DNA from: Spirochaetota bacterium
GTDB taxonomy: Bacteria; Spirochaetota; JAHITG01; JAFGFC01
Length of the DNA stretch: 32,359 bases
Direction: 5' to 3'
Assembly (NCBI GenBank): GCA_016931325.1
Contig: JAFGFC010000089.1
Location: 1 to 32,359, forward strand
In this document: piece by piece, positions 8,669 through 15,356 of the stretch
How the letters are laid out: each line of letters begins with the position of its first letter
Numbering within the stretch: position 1 is the stretch's first letter
Translations under genes and position numbers: made by a program
Notes under the pieces: model-generated
Told to the model about the DNA's origin: nothing
What the model saw: the letters and a program-made list of their open reading frames with translations, nothing else
The model's database searches: none

Positions 8669-9295
8669 CTATAAAATGAACCCCAGGATTTTATATCGGC
8701 TCTTTTCTCTGATAATATTAATTTCACATTTTTTCTTTTTTATCTCTGAGCCGCCGTCTTTATATATGATCAATACCCTGACATAAAAGTAATTATCCTT
8801 CATCCTGTCTTCTTCGATCGTCACTTCGGATCGGACTTTTTCTGTGATTTCAAAATTCACAAGTTGATAAAAATGAAGGAACTTGTAAATGTTATGGCCG
8901 GTTATTTTAACGATATATTCAGAGATCGGGATATCTCCATTGAGCATCTGTTCTCCCAGACGGATGATATCATCATTGTTCATGGGATCAAGTTTCATAT
9001 TGTGGCACAATATATTTTGCATTCCATTTTTATTATTCACTTTTAACAGGTGAAAGAATTTTTTCACGGTTAACAGGATCTCTTTTTCAGGAGTATGCTG
9101 AGTATATAAAAAACAGGGAAGAAAAAGGAGGAATGAACAGATCGATATTTTCTTAACAAGATCAATGTTTCCTTTAAATAAACGATAATGAGATGTCAAT
9201 CGTATTACCCCGACCGAAAGAAGCCACAGGAATCTTCTTTGTATGCCAAGATATATTTTAACGCAAATAAAAAGGAAAATCCACAGTTTTTTCAA
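8669..9295 (-). CDS. Probable exported protein, function unknown
   Basis: A protein of up to 208 residues with no family I recognise. From the first ATG it has two hydrophobic stretches (about 4-17 and 49-64). The second, KKISICSFLLFLPCFLYTQ, looks like a real signal peptide, which raises doubt about the start. An AAAGGA ribosome-like site lies just before Ile44 (ATT at 9166), but there is no ATG, GTG or TTG in frame there. The mature part is a mixed alpha/beta domain rich in Lys and Ile with repeated beta-strand text near the end (VRVLIIYKDGG, KCEINIIREKSRYKILGF), like small NTF2-type or lipoprotein domains. It probably shares a transcript with the HAMP gene. Confidence 0.6.
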   Translation of the reverse strand: MKKLWIFLFICVKIYLGIQRRFLWLLSVGVIRLTSHYRLFKGNIDLVKKISICSFLLFLPCFLYTQHTPEKEILLTVKKFFHLLKVNNKNGMQNILCHNMKLDPMNNDDIIRLGEQMLNGDIPISEYIVKITGHNIYKFLHFYQLVNFEITEKVRSEVTIEEDRMKDNYFYVRVLIIYKDGGSEIKKKKCEINIIREKSRYKILGFIL

Positions 9296-9335
9296 ATTTC
9301 TTTATCCGGTACGCGGCCGGGTATCAGATAAATAT

Positions 9336-9364
9336 TTGACATTTAAAATAAATTGTTATATCCT
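9336..9364 (+). promoter_or_regulatory. Sigma-70-type promoter of the acyl-CoA ligase gene
   Basis: TTGACA at 9336-9341 and TATCCT at 9359-9364, spacing 17. The start site would be near 9371, giving a leader of about 95 bases that contains the inverted repeat at 9403-9425. Confidence 0.6.
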
Positions 9365-9402
9365 TTAAGGTAATCAGCCCCAGATGTATTATATAAGGTT
9401 TT

Positions 9403-9425
9403 ACGATATTGTTCAATAATATCGT
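9403..9425. promoter_or_regulatory. Inverted repeat in the acyl-CoA ligase leader (candidate operator)
   Basis: ACGATATT and AATATCGT form perfect 8-bp arms around a 7-base spacer, about 32 bases downstream of the predicted start site. Size and symmetry suit a dimeric repressor such as a TetR- or GntR-type fatty acid regulator, but no such regulator is in the window. It could equally be a small RNA hairpin in the leader. Confidence 0.45.
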
Positions 9426-9466
9426 GTCTGAGGGGGATTCTATTACTTTTTAAGGAGGCAAGAATC

Positions 9467-11218
9467 ATGTTATCCGTACAAGATTATGTGGTGAGGGGAC
9501 GAAAAGGTTATAAAACGCTTCTTGAAATGATTGAAAAAAACTGCCAGGAATTTTCAGAAAAAGTGGCTTTTCAAATGAAAGTAAAAAATATCTACGAAAA
9601 GATTACCTACGGTGAACTCTGGGATAAATTAAATCAGGTTGCTAAAGCCTTAAGAAAGATGTTTTTACTTCCCGGTGAAAGGGTGGCTGTTTACAGTGAA
9701 AATCGGCCTAAATGGGGTATTTCCTATATGAGTATCATGCGCGCCGGAGGAGTGGTTGTCCCTCTGGACGCTCAACTCGGTCCTTCTGAAATAGAGTATA
9801 TCCCGAATCATGCCAGGGTTAAATTTATTTTTGTTTCTAAGAAATTATTGGAAAATGTAAAAGAGGTCTGGAACGATGTTAAATCCCTGAAAAAGATCAT
9901 CTGCTTTGACGAGATCAAGACAGATCACAGAAATATTTTAACTTTTAATGATATAACAGGAAAAGGGGCAAAGGTAAAGCATATCTTTATGCCTAAACCC
10001 AGGCCGGACAATCTATTGGCCATCCTTTATACATCAGGCACCACCGGAGTGGCCAAAGGTGTTATGTTGACCCATCGGAATATTGTCACTGACATAGAAT
10101 CAGGAGCTCAGATGATTCTGTTTGATCACACGGATACTTTCCTGTCTGTTCTGCCGATCCATCATTCCTTTGAAGGTACAGCCGGTTTCATGCTCCCCCT
10201 TTATAACGGAGCGGCCATCACCTATGCGGAAAGCTTAAAGTCAGCTAATATCCTGGCCAATATCAAAGAAACGAACGTTACCCTGATGCTGGGTGTTCCC
10301 CTGTTGTTTGAAAAACTGTATAAAGGGATCCTCAAAGCGGTAAAGGAGAAACCGTTACCTGTCCAGGTTATCTTCTTTGGCCTTTTAAAAACTGTAAAAA
10401 CCATAAGAAAGATGAGCGGAAAGAAGATCGGTAAAAAATTGTTCCGTTCCTTTCGAGATAAAGCCGGTTTGACATCTATACGGTTTTTTGTTTCAGGCGG
10501 CGGGCCGCTACGCCCTGATGTGGCGGAAGCCTTTGATGATCTGGGTATGACCATATTGCAGGGATATGGTCTCACGGAGACCTCCCCTGTCGTCACTGTC
10601 AGCACTTTGGAATATATGAACTATTACTCAGTGGGATTGACAATACCCGAGGTAGAAGTCAAGATCGACAAGCCGGATGAAAGAGGGATCGGTGAGATAC
10701 TGGTCAAAGGCAATATTGTTATGAAAGGCTACTACAAGAATAAAAAAGCGACAAAAGAGGTCATAAAGAACAACTGGTTCTATACAGGGGATGAAGGATA
10801 TATTGATAAGCAGGGGTTTGTTTATATTACAGGAAGGAAAAAGAACATTATTGTAACGGCCGGCGGTAAAAACGTATTTCCCGAAGAGATCGAAGCCAAA
10901 CTGGATGCCACCCCTTTTATAATGGAATCCATGGTCTATGGCGAGCAGGCTTCAGAGAAGGACAGAAGCGAGACCATTTCCGCTCTTGTTGTACCGGATT
11001 ATCAGGCCATTGATGAACACTCACGCAAAATGGGGATAAAATATACAGAGGATAAGATACGGCAATTGGTCAATGACGAGATCAGAAGAGTGTGTACCAA
11101 GATGCCGGTTTATAAGCGTATATCCAATTTCAAGATCCATACGGAAGAACTGCAGAAGACATCCACACGGAAGATCAAGCGGTACCTCTATTTAGAGAGA
11201 AAATATAAGATCAAGTAA
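9467..11218 (+). CDS. Long-chain-type acyl-CoA synthetase (AMP-binding ligase)
   Basis: A 583-residue adenylate-forming enzyme that activates a fatty or other carboxylic acid to acyl-AMP and then acyl-CoA. The ATP-binding loop is TSGTTGVAKG (189-198), the A5 motif is GYGLTET (366-372), and the late motifs are FYTGDEGYID and ITGRKKNIIVTAGGKNVFPEEIE in part. A strong AAGGAGG ribosome site precedes the ATG. The family resembles FadD-like long-chain ligases by its AMP-forming motif set, but chain length preference cannot be read. It has its own promoter and operator-like repeat and is followed after 82 bases by an unknown gene. Normal length, no missing motif. Confidence 0.92.
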   Translation: MLSVQDYVVRGRKGYKTLLEMIEKNCQEFSEKVAFQMKVKNIYEKITYGELWDKLNQVAKALRKMFLLPGERVAVYSENRPKWGISYMSIMRAGGVVVPLDAQLGPSEIEYIPNHARVKFIFVSKKLLENVKEVWNDVKSLKKIICFDEIKTDHRNILTFNDITGKGAKVKHIFMPKPRPDNLLAILYTSGTTGVAKGVMLTHRNIVTDIESGAQMILFDHTDTFLSVLPIHHSFEGTAGFMLPLYNGAAITYAESLKSANILANIKETNVTLMLGVPLLFEKLYKGILKAVKEKPLPVQVIFFGLLKTVKTIRKMSGKKIGKKLFRSFRDKAGLTSIRFFVSGGGPLRPDVAEAFDDLGMTILQGYGLTETSPVVTVSTLEYMNYYSVGLTIPEVEVKIDKPDERGIGEILVKGNIVMKGYYKNKKATKEVIKNNWFYTGDEGYIDKQGFVYITGRKKNIIVTAGGKNVFPEEIEAKLDATPFIMESMVYGEQASEKDRSETISALVVPDYQAIDEHSRKMGIKYTEDKIRQLVNDEIRRVCTKMPVYKRISNFKIHTEELQKTSTRKIKRYLYLERKYKIK

Positions 11219-11300
11219 CTATAAATATTTTATTCTTCCCTGCCGATATTAATATTACATGTATAATTCTCAATACAGGCGAATAGTAAGGAGCTAAAAA

Positions 11301-11693
11301 GTGAGAGTTGAATTAAAGATTTTAGACTCCATACTGAAAAAATACGGATACAAGTTTATGTTTGACAAGATCCATGCAGATTCAGAGCTGAAAAAGTATA
11401 AAAAGGATGAACCTAACTTTGATTCTCATCAATATTTAACCATTAAAACAGACGATGGTATTGTTGTGGGAAGAGTCTATACGCAGAACAGTTCCAAACC
11501 GATCCCCCTTGAAAAAGTGAAATTGAACGAAGACGAGATCACGACAGTTATGGCCTTTTTTAAATTTTTTAAATTAAAGAACTATACAAAGATATTGAAT
11601 GAGATCAGCAAAATAGCTCAATTAAATACAGATCATCTACAGACAGATATTATCCGCAATAATGTGTTCACAAGCAAACGAAGTCAATATTAA
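11301..11693 (+). CDS. Conserved-looking small protein, function unknown
   Basis: A 130-residue, lysine-rich, probably cytoplasmic protein without signal or membrane segment. I do not recognise the family. The centre has beta-like text (YLTIKTDDGIVVGRVYTQ) and the C-terminal half is helical. The start is GTG at 11301 with a TAAGGAG site 8 bases upstream. Its last 32 bases overlap the start of rsmI, so the two are almost certainly co-transcribed. A TATAAT at 11262-11267 could be a -10 element, but no good -35 stands with it. Confidence 0.7.
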   Translation: MRVELKILDSILKKYGYKFMFDKIHADSELKKYKKDEPNFDSHQYLTIKTDDGIVVGRVYTQNSSKPIPLEKVKLNEDEITTVMAFFKFFKLKNYTKILNEISKIAQLNTDHLQTDIIRNNVFTSKRSQY

Positions 11694-12381
11694 GGAATCG
11701 CCAGCGGGATCAGGGTCACTTTTTATAGTCGCCACACCCCTGGGTAATCTTAAAGATTTTACTTTCAGGGCTGTGGAAATCCTCCAAAAAGTAGATATCA
11801 TCCTGGCTGAAGACACTCGCCGGGCCATGAAACTTTTAAATCATTATCATATCGCAAAACCTCTGGAAAGTTATTTTGTGGGTAATGAATATAAGAAACA
11901 ACCCCTGATCATCAGATGGCTGAAGGAGGGTAAAAATATAGCCCTTATCAGCGAAGGGGGAACCCCCTGTATATCTGATCCCGGAAATCAGCTGGTACAG
12001 GCCTGCCATCACGAAAAGCTCCCGGTCATACCTGTTCCGGGACCTTCCGCTCTGACAGCTGCCCTTTCCGCTTCAGGAATAGCCCATATACCCTCTCTTT
12101 TTATAGGATTTCTGCCTAAAAGCAGGAAAAAACAGAATAAATTGCTAAAGGCCATTATTGACCTGGAATTCAATATTATTCTGTATGAATCCCCGCACAG
12201 ATTGAAAAAAACCCTCATTTTGATCAAAGAAAGATTCGGGAATATAAAAATATTTTTATTTAAAGAGTTGACAAAGTTATTCGAATATATTAATATAGAT
12301 AATATAGACAGCGTTTTAGAAGATATGGATGAAAAAGTCAGGGGCGAATATGTTCTTATTTTTAATAAAAAAATTATTTAA
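11662..12381 (+). CDS. rsmI: 16S rRNA (cytidine1402-2'-O)-methyltransferase
   Basis: A 239-residue SAM-dependent enzyme of the tetrapyrrole-methylase fold that methylates C1402 in the decoding centre of 16S rRNA. The N-terminal FIVATPLGNLKDFTFRA (from about residue 22), LAEDTRRAMKLLNHY, SEGGTPCISDPG (97-108) and VPGPSALTAALSASG are the family signatures, with FIGFLPK and YESPHRL further on. The start is ATG at 11662, inside the end of the previous gene; no start codon lies nearer the first motif. The C-terminus is somewhat shorter than in E. coli RsmI, lacking most of the small C-terminal extension. The stop codon overlaps a candidate sigma-28 promoter for the next gene. Confidence 0.94.
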   Translation: MCSQANEVNIKESPAGSGSLFIVATPLGNLKDFTFRAVEILQKVDIILAEDTRRAMKLLNHYHIAKPLESYFVGNEYKKQPLIIRWLKEGKNIALISEGGTPCISDPGNQLVQACHHEKLPVIPVPGPSALTAALSASGIAHIPSLFIGFLPKSRKKQNKLLKAIIDLEFNIILYESPHRLKKTLILIKERFGNIKIFLFKELTKLFEYINIDNIDSVLEDMDEKVRGEYVLIFNKKII

Positions 12382-12405
12382 GATAATTTTTTAAACTGAC
12401 GATAA
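12379..12405 (+). promoter_or_regulatory. Candidate sigma-28 (FliA-type) promoter before flgM
   Basis: TAAG at 12379-12382, 15 bases, then GACGATAA at 12398-12405. The flagellar sigma-28 consensus is TAAA-N15-GCCGATAA, so this matches 3 of 4 and 7 of 8 with exact spacing. The start site would be near 12412, just before the AGAGG ribosome site and the FlgM-like start at 12428. FlgM genes are known sigma-28 targets, which supports the call. Confidence 0.5.
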
Positions 12406-12427
12406 ACCTATAAGAGGTATAAAAGCT

Positions 12428-12754
12428 ATGGATATAAAAGGCATTGATGGCATTAATCATATTATTCAGAACCAGAAAACGAAAAAGGTAGATAAGCCAA
12501 AAGACACGAAAAGAAAAGATGAAGTTGCTCTTTCAAATGAAGCCAAAAGAGCCGCTGAATTTGAAAAATATAAAGATATCGTAAAAAAAGTATCCGGAAT
12601 TCGTGAAGACAAAGTGCGCTCTGCTAAAGAAAGATTACAATCCGGCAAGCTTTTTTCCAAAGAAGTTCTTGAAGCCATAGCGGACCGCCTGGCGGACAAA
12701 CTGCTGATCGGAGATAAAATTCTGGATAACCTGGGTGATGACAAGGACGAATAA
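12428..12754 (+). CDS. flgM: FlgM-like anti-sigma-28 factor
   Basis: A 108-residue, highly charged, low-complexity protein like FlgM, which binds and holds inactive the flagellar sigma factor FliA until the hook is complete. The order fits: a flexible N-terminus, the segment DEVALSNEAKRAAEFEKY (about 31-48), then the sigma-binding helical part with REDKVRSAKERLQSGKLF and a final helix EVLEAIADRLADKLL. An AGAGG ribosome site precedes ATG. It has its own sigma-28-like promoter and is closed by a terminator at 12801. No other flagellar gene is in the window, so the call rests on pattern likeness. Confidence 0.7.
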   Translation: MDIKGIDGINHIIQNQKTKKVDKPKDTKRKDEVALSNEAKRAAEFEKYKDIVKKVSGIREDKVRSAKERLQSGKLFSKEVLEAIADRLADKLLIGDKILDNLGDDKDE

Positions 12755-12800
12755 ACAAAGTAATATAAAAGGCTATTAGGATATGGTTATATAGATATTA

Positions 12801-12845
12801 AGACGGTGGTGGAGCGAAGGCTTTGCCACCGTCTTTTATTTTTCT
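12801..12845 (+). terminator. Intrinsic terminator after flgM
   Basis: AGACGGTGG at 12801-12809 pairs perfectly with CCACCGTCT at 12826-12834, followed by TTTATTTTT. A strong GC-rich stem with a U-rich tail; it closes the ligase-to-flgM group. Confidence 0.9.
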
Positions 12846-12866
12846 GAAAACTAAAGGAAAAATGTT

Positions 12867-14027
12867 ATGCCTATTTCAAGTTCGATCGAATATTTTCTTC
12901 CTACCAGAATTATTTTTGGTAATGATGTATCCAACCGGATAGGAGAAACATCTGTTGAATATACCAACCGGGTATTTCTTATCACTTCAGGAGAATATAC
13001 CCGCAAGATAGGCCTTTTGCCGAAAATAGAAACCCTTCTTGAAAAGAGCGGTGTCGATTACATTATGTATGATGATATCACCCGCGATCCTTCCCCCGCT
13101 ATTATTGATGAAATAGGTGATCTGATTGCGCAGTCAAAAGTTAAACTGGTTGTAGCGTTGGGGGGTAGAAGTGTTATTAATGCGGTAAAGGCAGCCTGCT
13201 ATATGGCCAGAAATGACGGCAGTATTACTGATTATATAAATGGCAAGATAGGAAAGGACGAATCTGTCCCCTGTATCATTATTCCCACCATACCGGGAGT
13301 GAATCAGGTTATCTCGGATGATATCTTTATCAAAGATAGTAACGATAATATTAAAAAGGTATTTAAAAATAAAGCCCTCTTTCCCCTGATCACGCTGGTA
13401 GACCCCAAACTGTCTATGACTCTTCCTGTAAATTATACTGTGGGTTCAGGTTTTGCCGTGTTGTCCAATGCCATTGAATCTTACATCTCTTCAGCGGCGA
13501 ATCCTATTTCGGATGCCCTGGCCTTAAAGGCCATTGATTTTTCAGGCAAGAATTTAAGAAACATATTCATGAATCGTGAGGATCTTCAGGCCCGGTCCCG
13601 TATCATGATGGCGTCTATACTGGTGGCTCTTTCTCTTCTCACATCCAAACCGGGAACATGTGAAGCGATCTCTCTGTCCCTTTCGGCACAGGGGGGACTG
13701 TATCAGAATATCTCCCATGCCATTATGATCCCTCATCTGATGGAATTCAATCTGACAACAGCCCCGAACAAATATGTACAGATCGCCCGGGCTCTGGGAG
13801 AAGATATCTCAAACGTAACCGTTGTTGAGGCGGCTATTCGCGCTATTGAAGGGGTCAGAAAATTATTGTTTGATCTGAAAGTTCCTCAAAAATTAAGTGA
13901 GTATAATGTAAAAAAGGAAGATATACCTCATATCTCAGGGATTTCAAGAAGATACAATTTCCTTAATTATGCTCCCACTCCTATTTCAAAAGAAGATATA
14001 TTAAATATTTTATTAACTGCTTTTTAA
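12867..14027 (+). CDS. Iron-alcohol-dehydrogenase-fold protein lacking the metal ligands (probable pseudoenzyme)
   Basis: A 386-residue protein with the overall course of group III alcohol dehydrogenases: SSIEYFLPTRIIFGND at the start, a nucleotide-fold half with VVALGGRSVINAVKA, then VDPKLSMTLPVNYT and the helical half ending MIPHLMEFN. Compared with FucO from memory, every metal ligand is changed: Asp196 is Ala197, His200 is Asn201, His263 is Glu266 and His277 is Gln280. The GGGS loop is GGRS with Asp to Asn105, and TAGTGSE has become TIPGVNQ. It therefore probably does no iron- or zinc-dependent redox chemistry. AAAGGA lies upstream of ATG. The next gene follows in 21 bases and is probably co-transcribed. 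A ligand-binding or structural role is inference. Confidence 0.85.
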   Translation: MPISSSIEYFLPTRIIFGNDVSNRIGETSVEYTNRVFLITSGEYTRKIGLLPKIETLLEKSGVDYIMYDDITRDPSPAIIDEIGDLIAQSKVKLVVALGGRSVINAVKAACYMARNDGSITDYINGKIGKDESVPCIIIPTIPGVNQVISDDIFIKDSNDNIKKVFKNKALFPLITLVDPKLSMTLPVNYTVGSGFAVLSNAIESYISSAANPISDALALKAIDFSGKNLRNIFMNREDLQARSRIMMASILVALSLLTSKPGTCEAISLSLSAQGGLYQNISHAIMIPHLMEFNLTTAPNKYVQIARALGEDISNVTVVEAAIRAIEGVRKLLFDLKVPQKLSEYNVKKEDIPHISGISRRYNFLNYAPTPISKEDILNILLTAF

Positions 14028-14048
14028 ATCAATTCTCCGGAGGGATGA

Positions 14049-15227
14049 ATGCGAAAGATCCTTTTCATGATATCATTATGCCTTTTTTTAATTAACTCTC
14101 ATCTTCTTCATGCTGTTACCATCCGCGGGAATGATCTGATCTGGTCAACAGAAGATAAAAGCGAGTTCCTTTATTCCATGTTAGGGAAGGGCACCGGGAA
14201 AAAGATATGGAAGATCTATAACCTGAAGGAACAGACCGGGATCACTCTCTTTTACGATACCGGGATCAGGCCTGTCTGGTCATGGGACGGCAAGATCATC
14301 GCTATCGCCAGAAAGGATGAGATCGACCTGTATACCGGACCCGGGAAAAAGAAGACATGGCAGCTGGCAACGGAAGAATTGATCGATATGGATTTTTCTC
14401 TGGACAGTAAGAAAATGGTCTATTCTGACGGAGCCAAGATACATATCATTGACCTTGAAAAAGGGGAAAATTCTTTTCTTGTGCACGGAAAAAAGTCATA
14501 CTATATCAACAATGATAAAAATATCCTCTTTTTTGATGAAAATTACAAGCTATCCGTGATTGATAAAAATTTCAAGATAGAACAGATAACTGATAAATTT
14601 ATTGAGAAGATCTGTCCTTTTAAAAAAGAGAATAAATTCGTTTTTCAGGATGAAGATAAAAAAAGGATCAAACTCTTTGACCTGGATATAGCGGCTTATC
14701 AGGAAATAGTCATTGTCAAGCATGATGATGAGATCACGGATTTTTCTCTTTCCTATGATAATCAGTTCATTATCTATGCCATAAAGGACAGGGAGATTTT
14801 TATTGTCCATATCCCCACCCGGCTCAAGGTCAAGGTGTCAGAGGAAGAGAATATATTTACTCCCCGCCTGTCCCGGGATAATGCCTTCTGTTCTTATGAA
14901 AAACAGGACAAGATCTTCATAACGGATATTTCAAAATTTATTCAGGCCTTCCGGCTGGATGATATTTTCAAAATAAATGTCGGCTCTCTTCAGGGCGTGC
15001 AAATAGGAACGACCATTGAAGTGTATGAAGAAAGGCGTAATCCTTTTTCAGGTCAGGTTATCGGAATGGATGCCAATAAGTTCAAAGGTGTATTAAAGGT
15101 CATATCTGTTTATGACAGCTTTTGCTATGGCCGTATTGATGAAGAATATAAAACAAAGAACCCCATTGAAGAGAATGATATCGCTTACTGGAAAGAGAAG
15201 GAAGTAATGGGAGTCATTTCAAGATAA
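14049..15227 (+). CDS. Exported beta-propeller with FlgT_C-like C-terminal domain
   Basis: A 392-residue secreted protein. Residues 1-22 are a signal peptide ending in LLHA. Residues about 25-300 are TolB/WD-like blade repeats, each with a strand pattern such as RPVWSWDGKIIAIARKDEIDL or DFSLSYDNQFIIYAI in part. The last 85 residues (from about 308) switch to INVGSLQGVQIGTTIEVYEE, then NPFSGQVIGMD, VLKVISVYDSFCYGRI, a pattern I know from the FlgT C-terminal family. FlgT is a flagellar basal-body protein of some marine bacteria, but the domain occurs in other periplasmic proteins. GGAGGGATGA gives a good ribosome site. Function unknown; protein-protein docking in the periplasm is likely. Confidence 0.75.
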   Translation: MRKILFMISLCLFLINSHLLHAVTIRGNDLIWSTEDKSEFLYSMLGKGTGKKIWKIYNLKEQTGITLFYDTGIRPVWSWDGKIIAIARKDEIDLYTGPGKKKTWQLATEELIDMDFSLDSKKMVYSDGAKIHIIDLEKGENSFLVHGKKSYYINNDKNILFFDENYKLSVIDKNFKIEQITDKFIEKICPFKKENKFVFQDEDKKRIKLFDLDIAAYQEIVIVKHDDEITDFSLSYDNQFIIYAIKDREIFIVHIPTRLKVKVSEEENIFTPRLSRDNAFCSYEKQDKIFITDISKFIQAFRLDDIFKINVGSLQGVQIGTTIEVYEERRNPFSGQVIGMDANKFKGVLKVISVYDSFCYGRIDEEYKTKNPIEENDIAYWKEKEVMGVISR

Positions 15228-15273
15228 TTCCAGATTATGGATTACAGACCTGGTACCGGAGGATATTACAGAT

Positions 15274-15298
15274 GAGCCCATTGGGCTCTTTTTTTTTA
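15274..15298 (+). terminator. Intrinsic terminator after the propeller gene
   Basis: GAGCCCA and TGGGCTC form a 7-bp stem with a one-base gap, followed by nine or more T. It closes the dehydrogenase-like/propeller pair and lies just before the promoter at 15303. Confidence 0.88.
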
Positions 15299-15302
15299 TT
15301 CT

Positions 15303-15330
15303 TTGACTTCGAAGTTAAAATTGATATTAT
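15303..15330 (+). promoter_or_regulatory. Sigma-70-type promoter of the PLP-enzyme gene
   Basis: TTGACT at 15303-15308 and TATTAT at 15325-15330 with 16 bases between. The start site would be about 15337, a few bases before the AAGGAG ribosome site, giving a leader of about 20 bases. This also argues against using the TTG at 15303 as a start codon. Confidence 0.75.
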
Positions 15331-15356
15331 TGGTCCAAGGAGAAGGACACGGCGGC

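Noticed and set aside
15303-15356. TTG at 15303 as start of the PLP-enzyme gene
   Set aside because: It is the first T of a good -35 box (TTGACT-N16-TATTAT), it lacks a ribosome site, and ATG at 15357 has GAAGGA at proper spacing.
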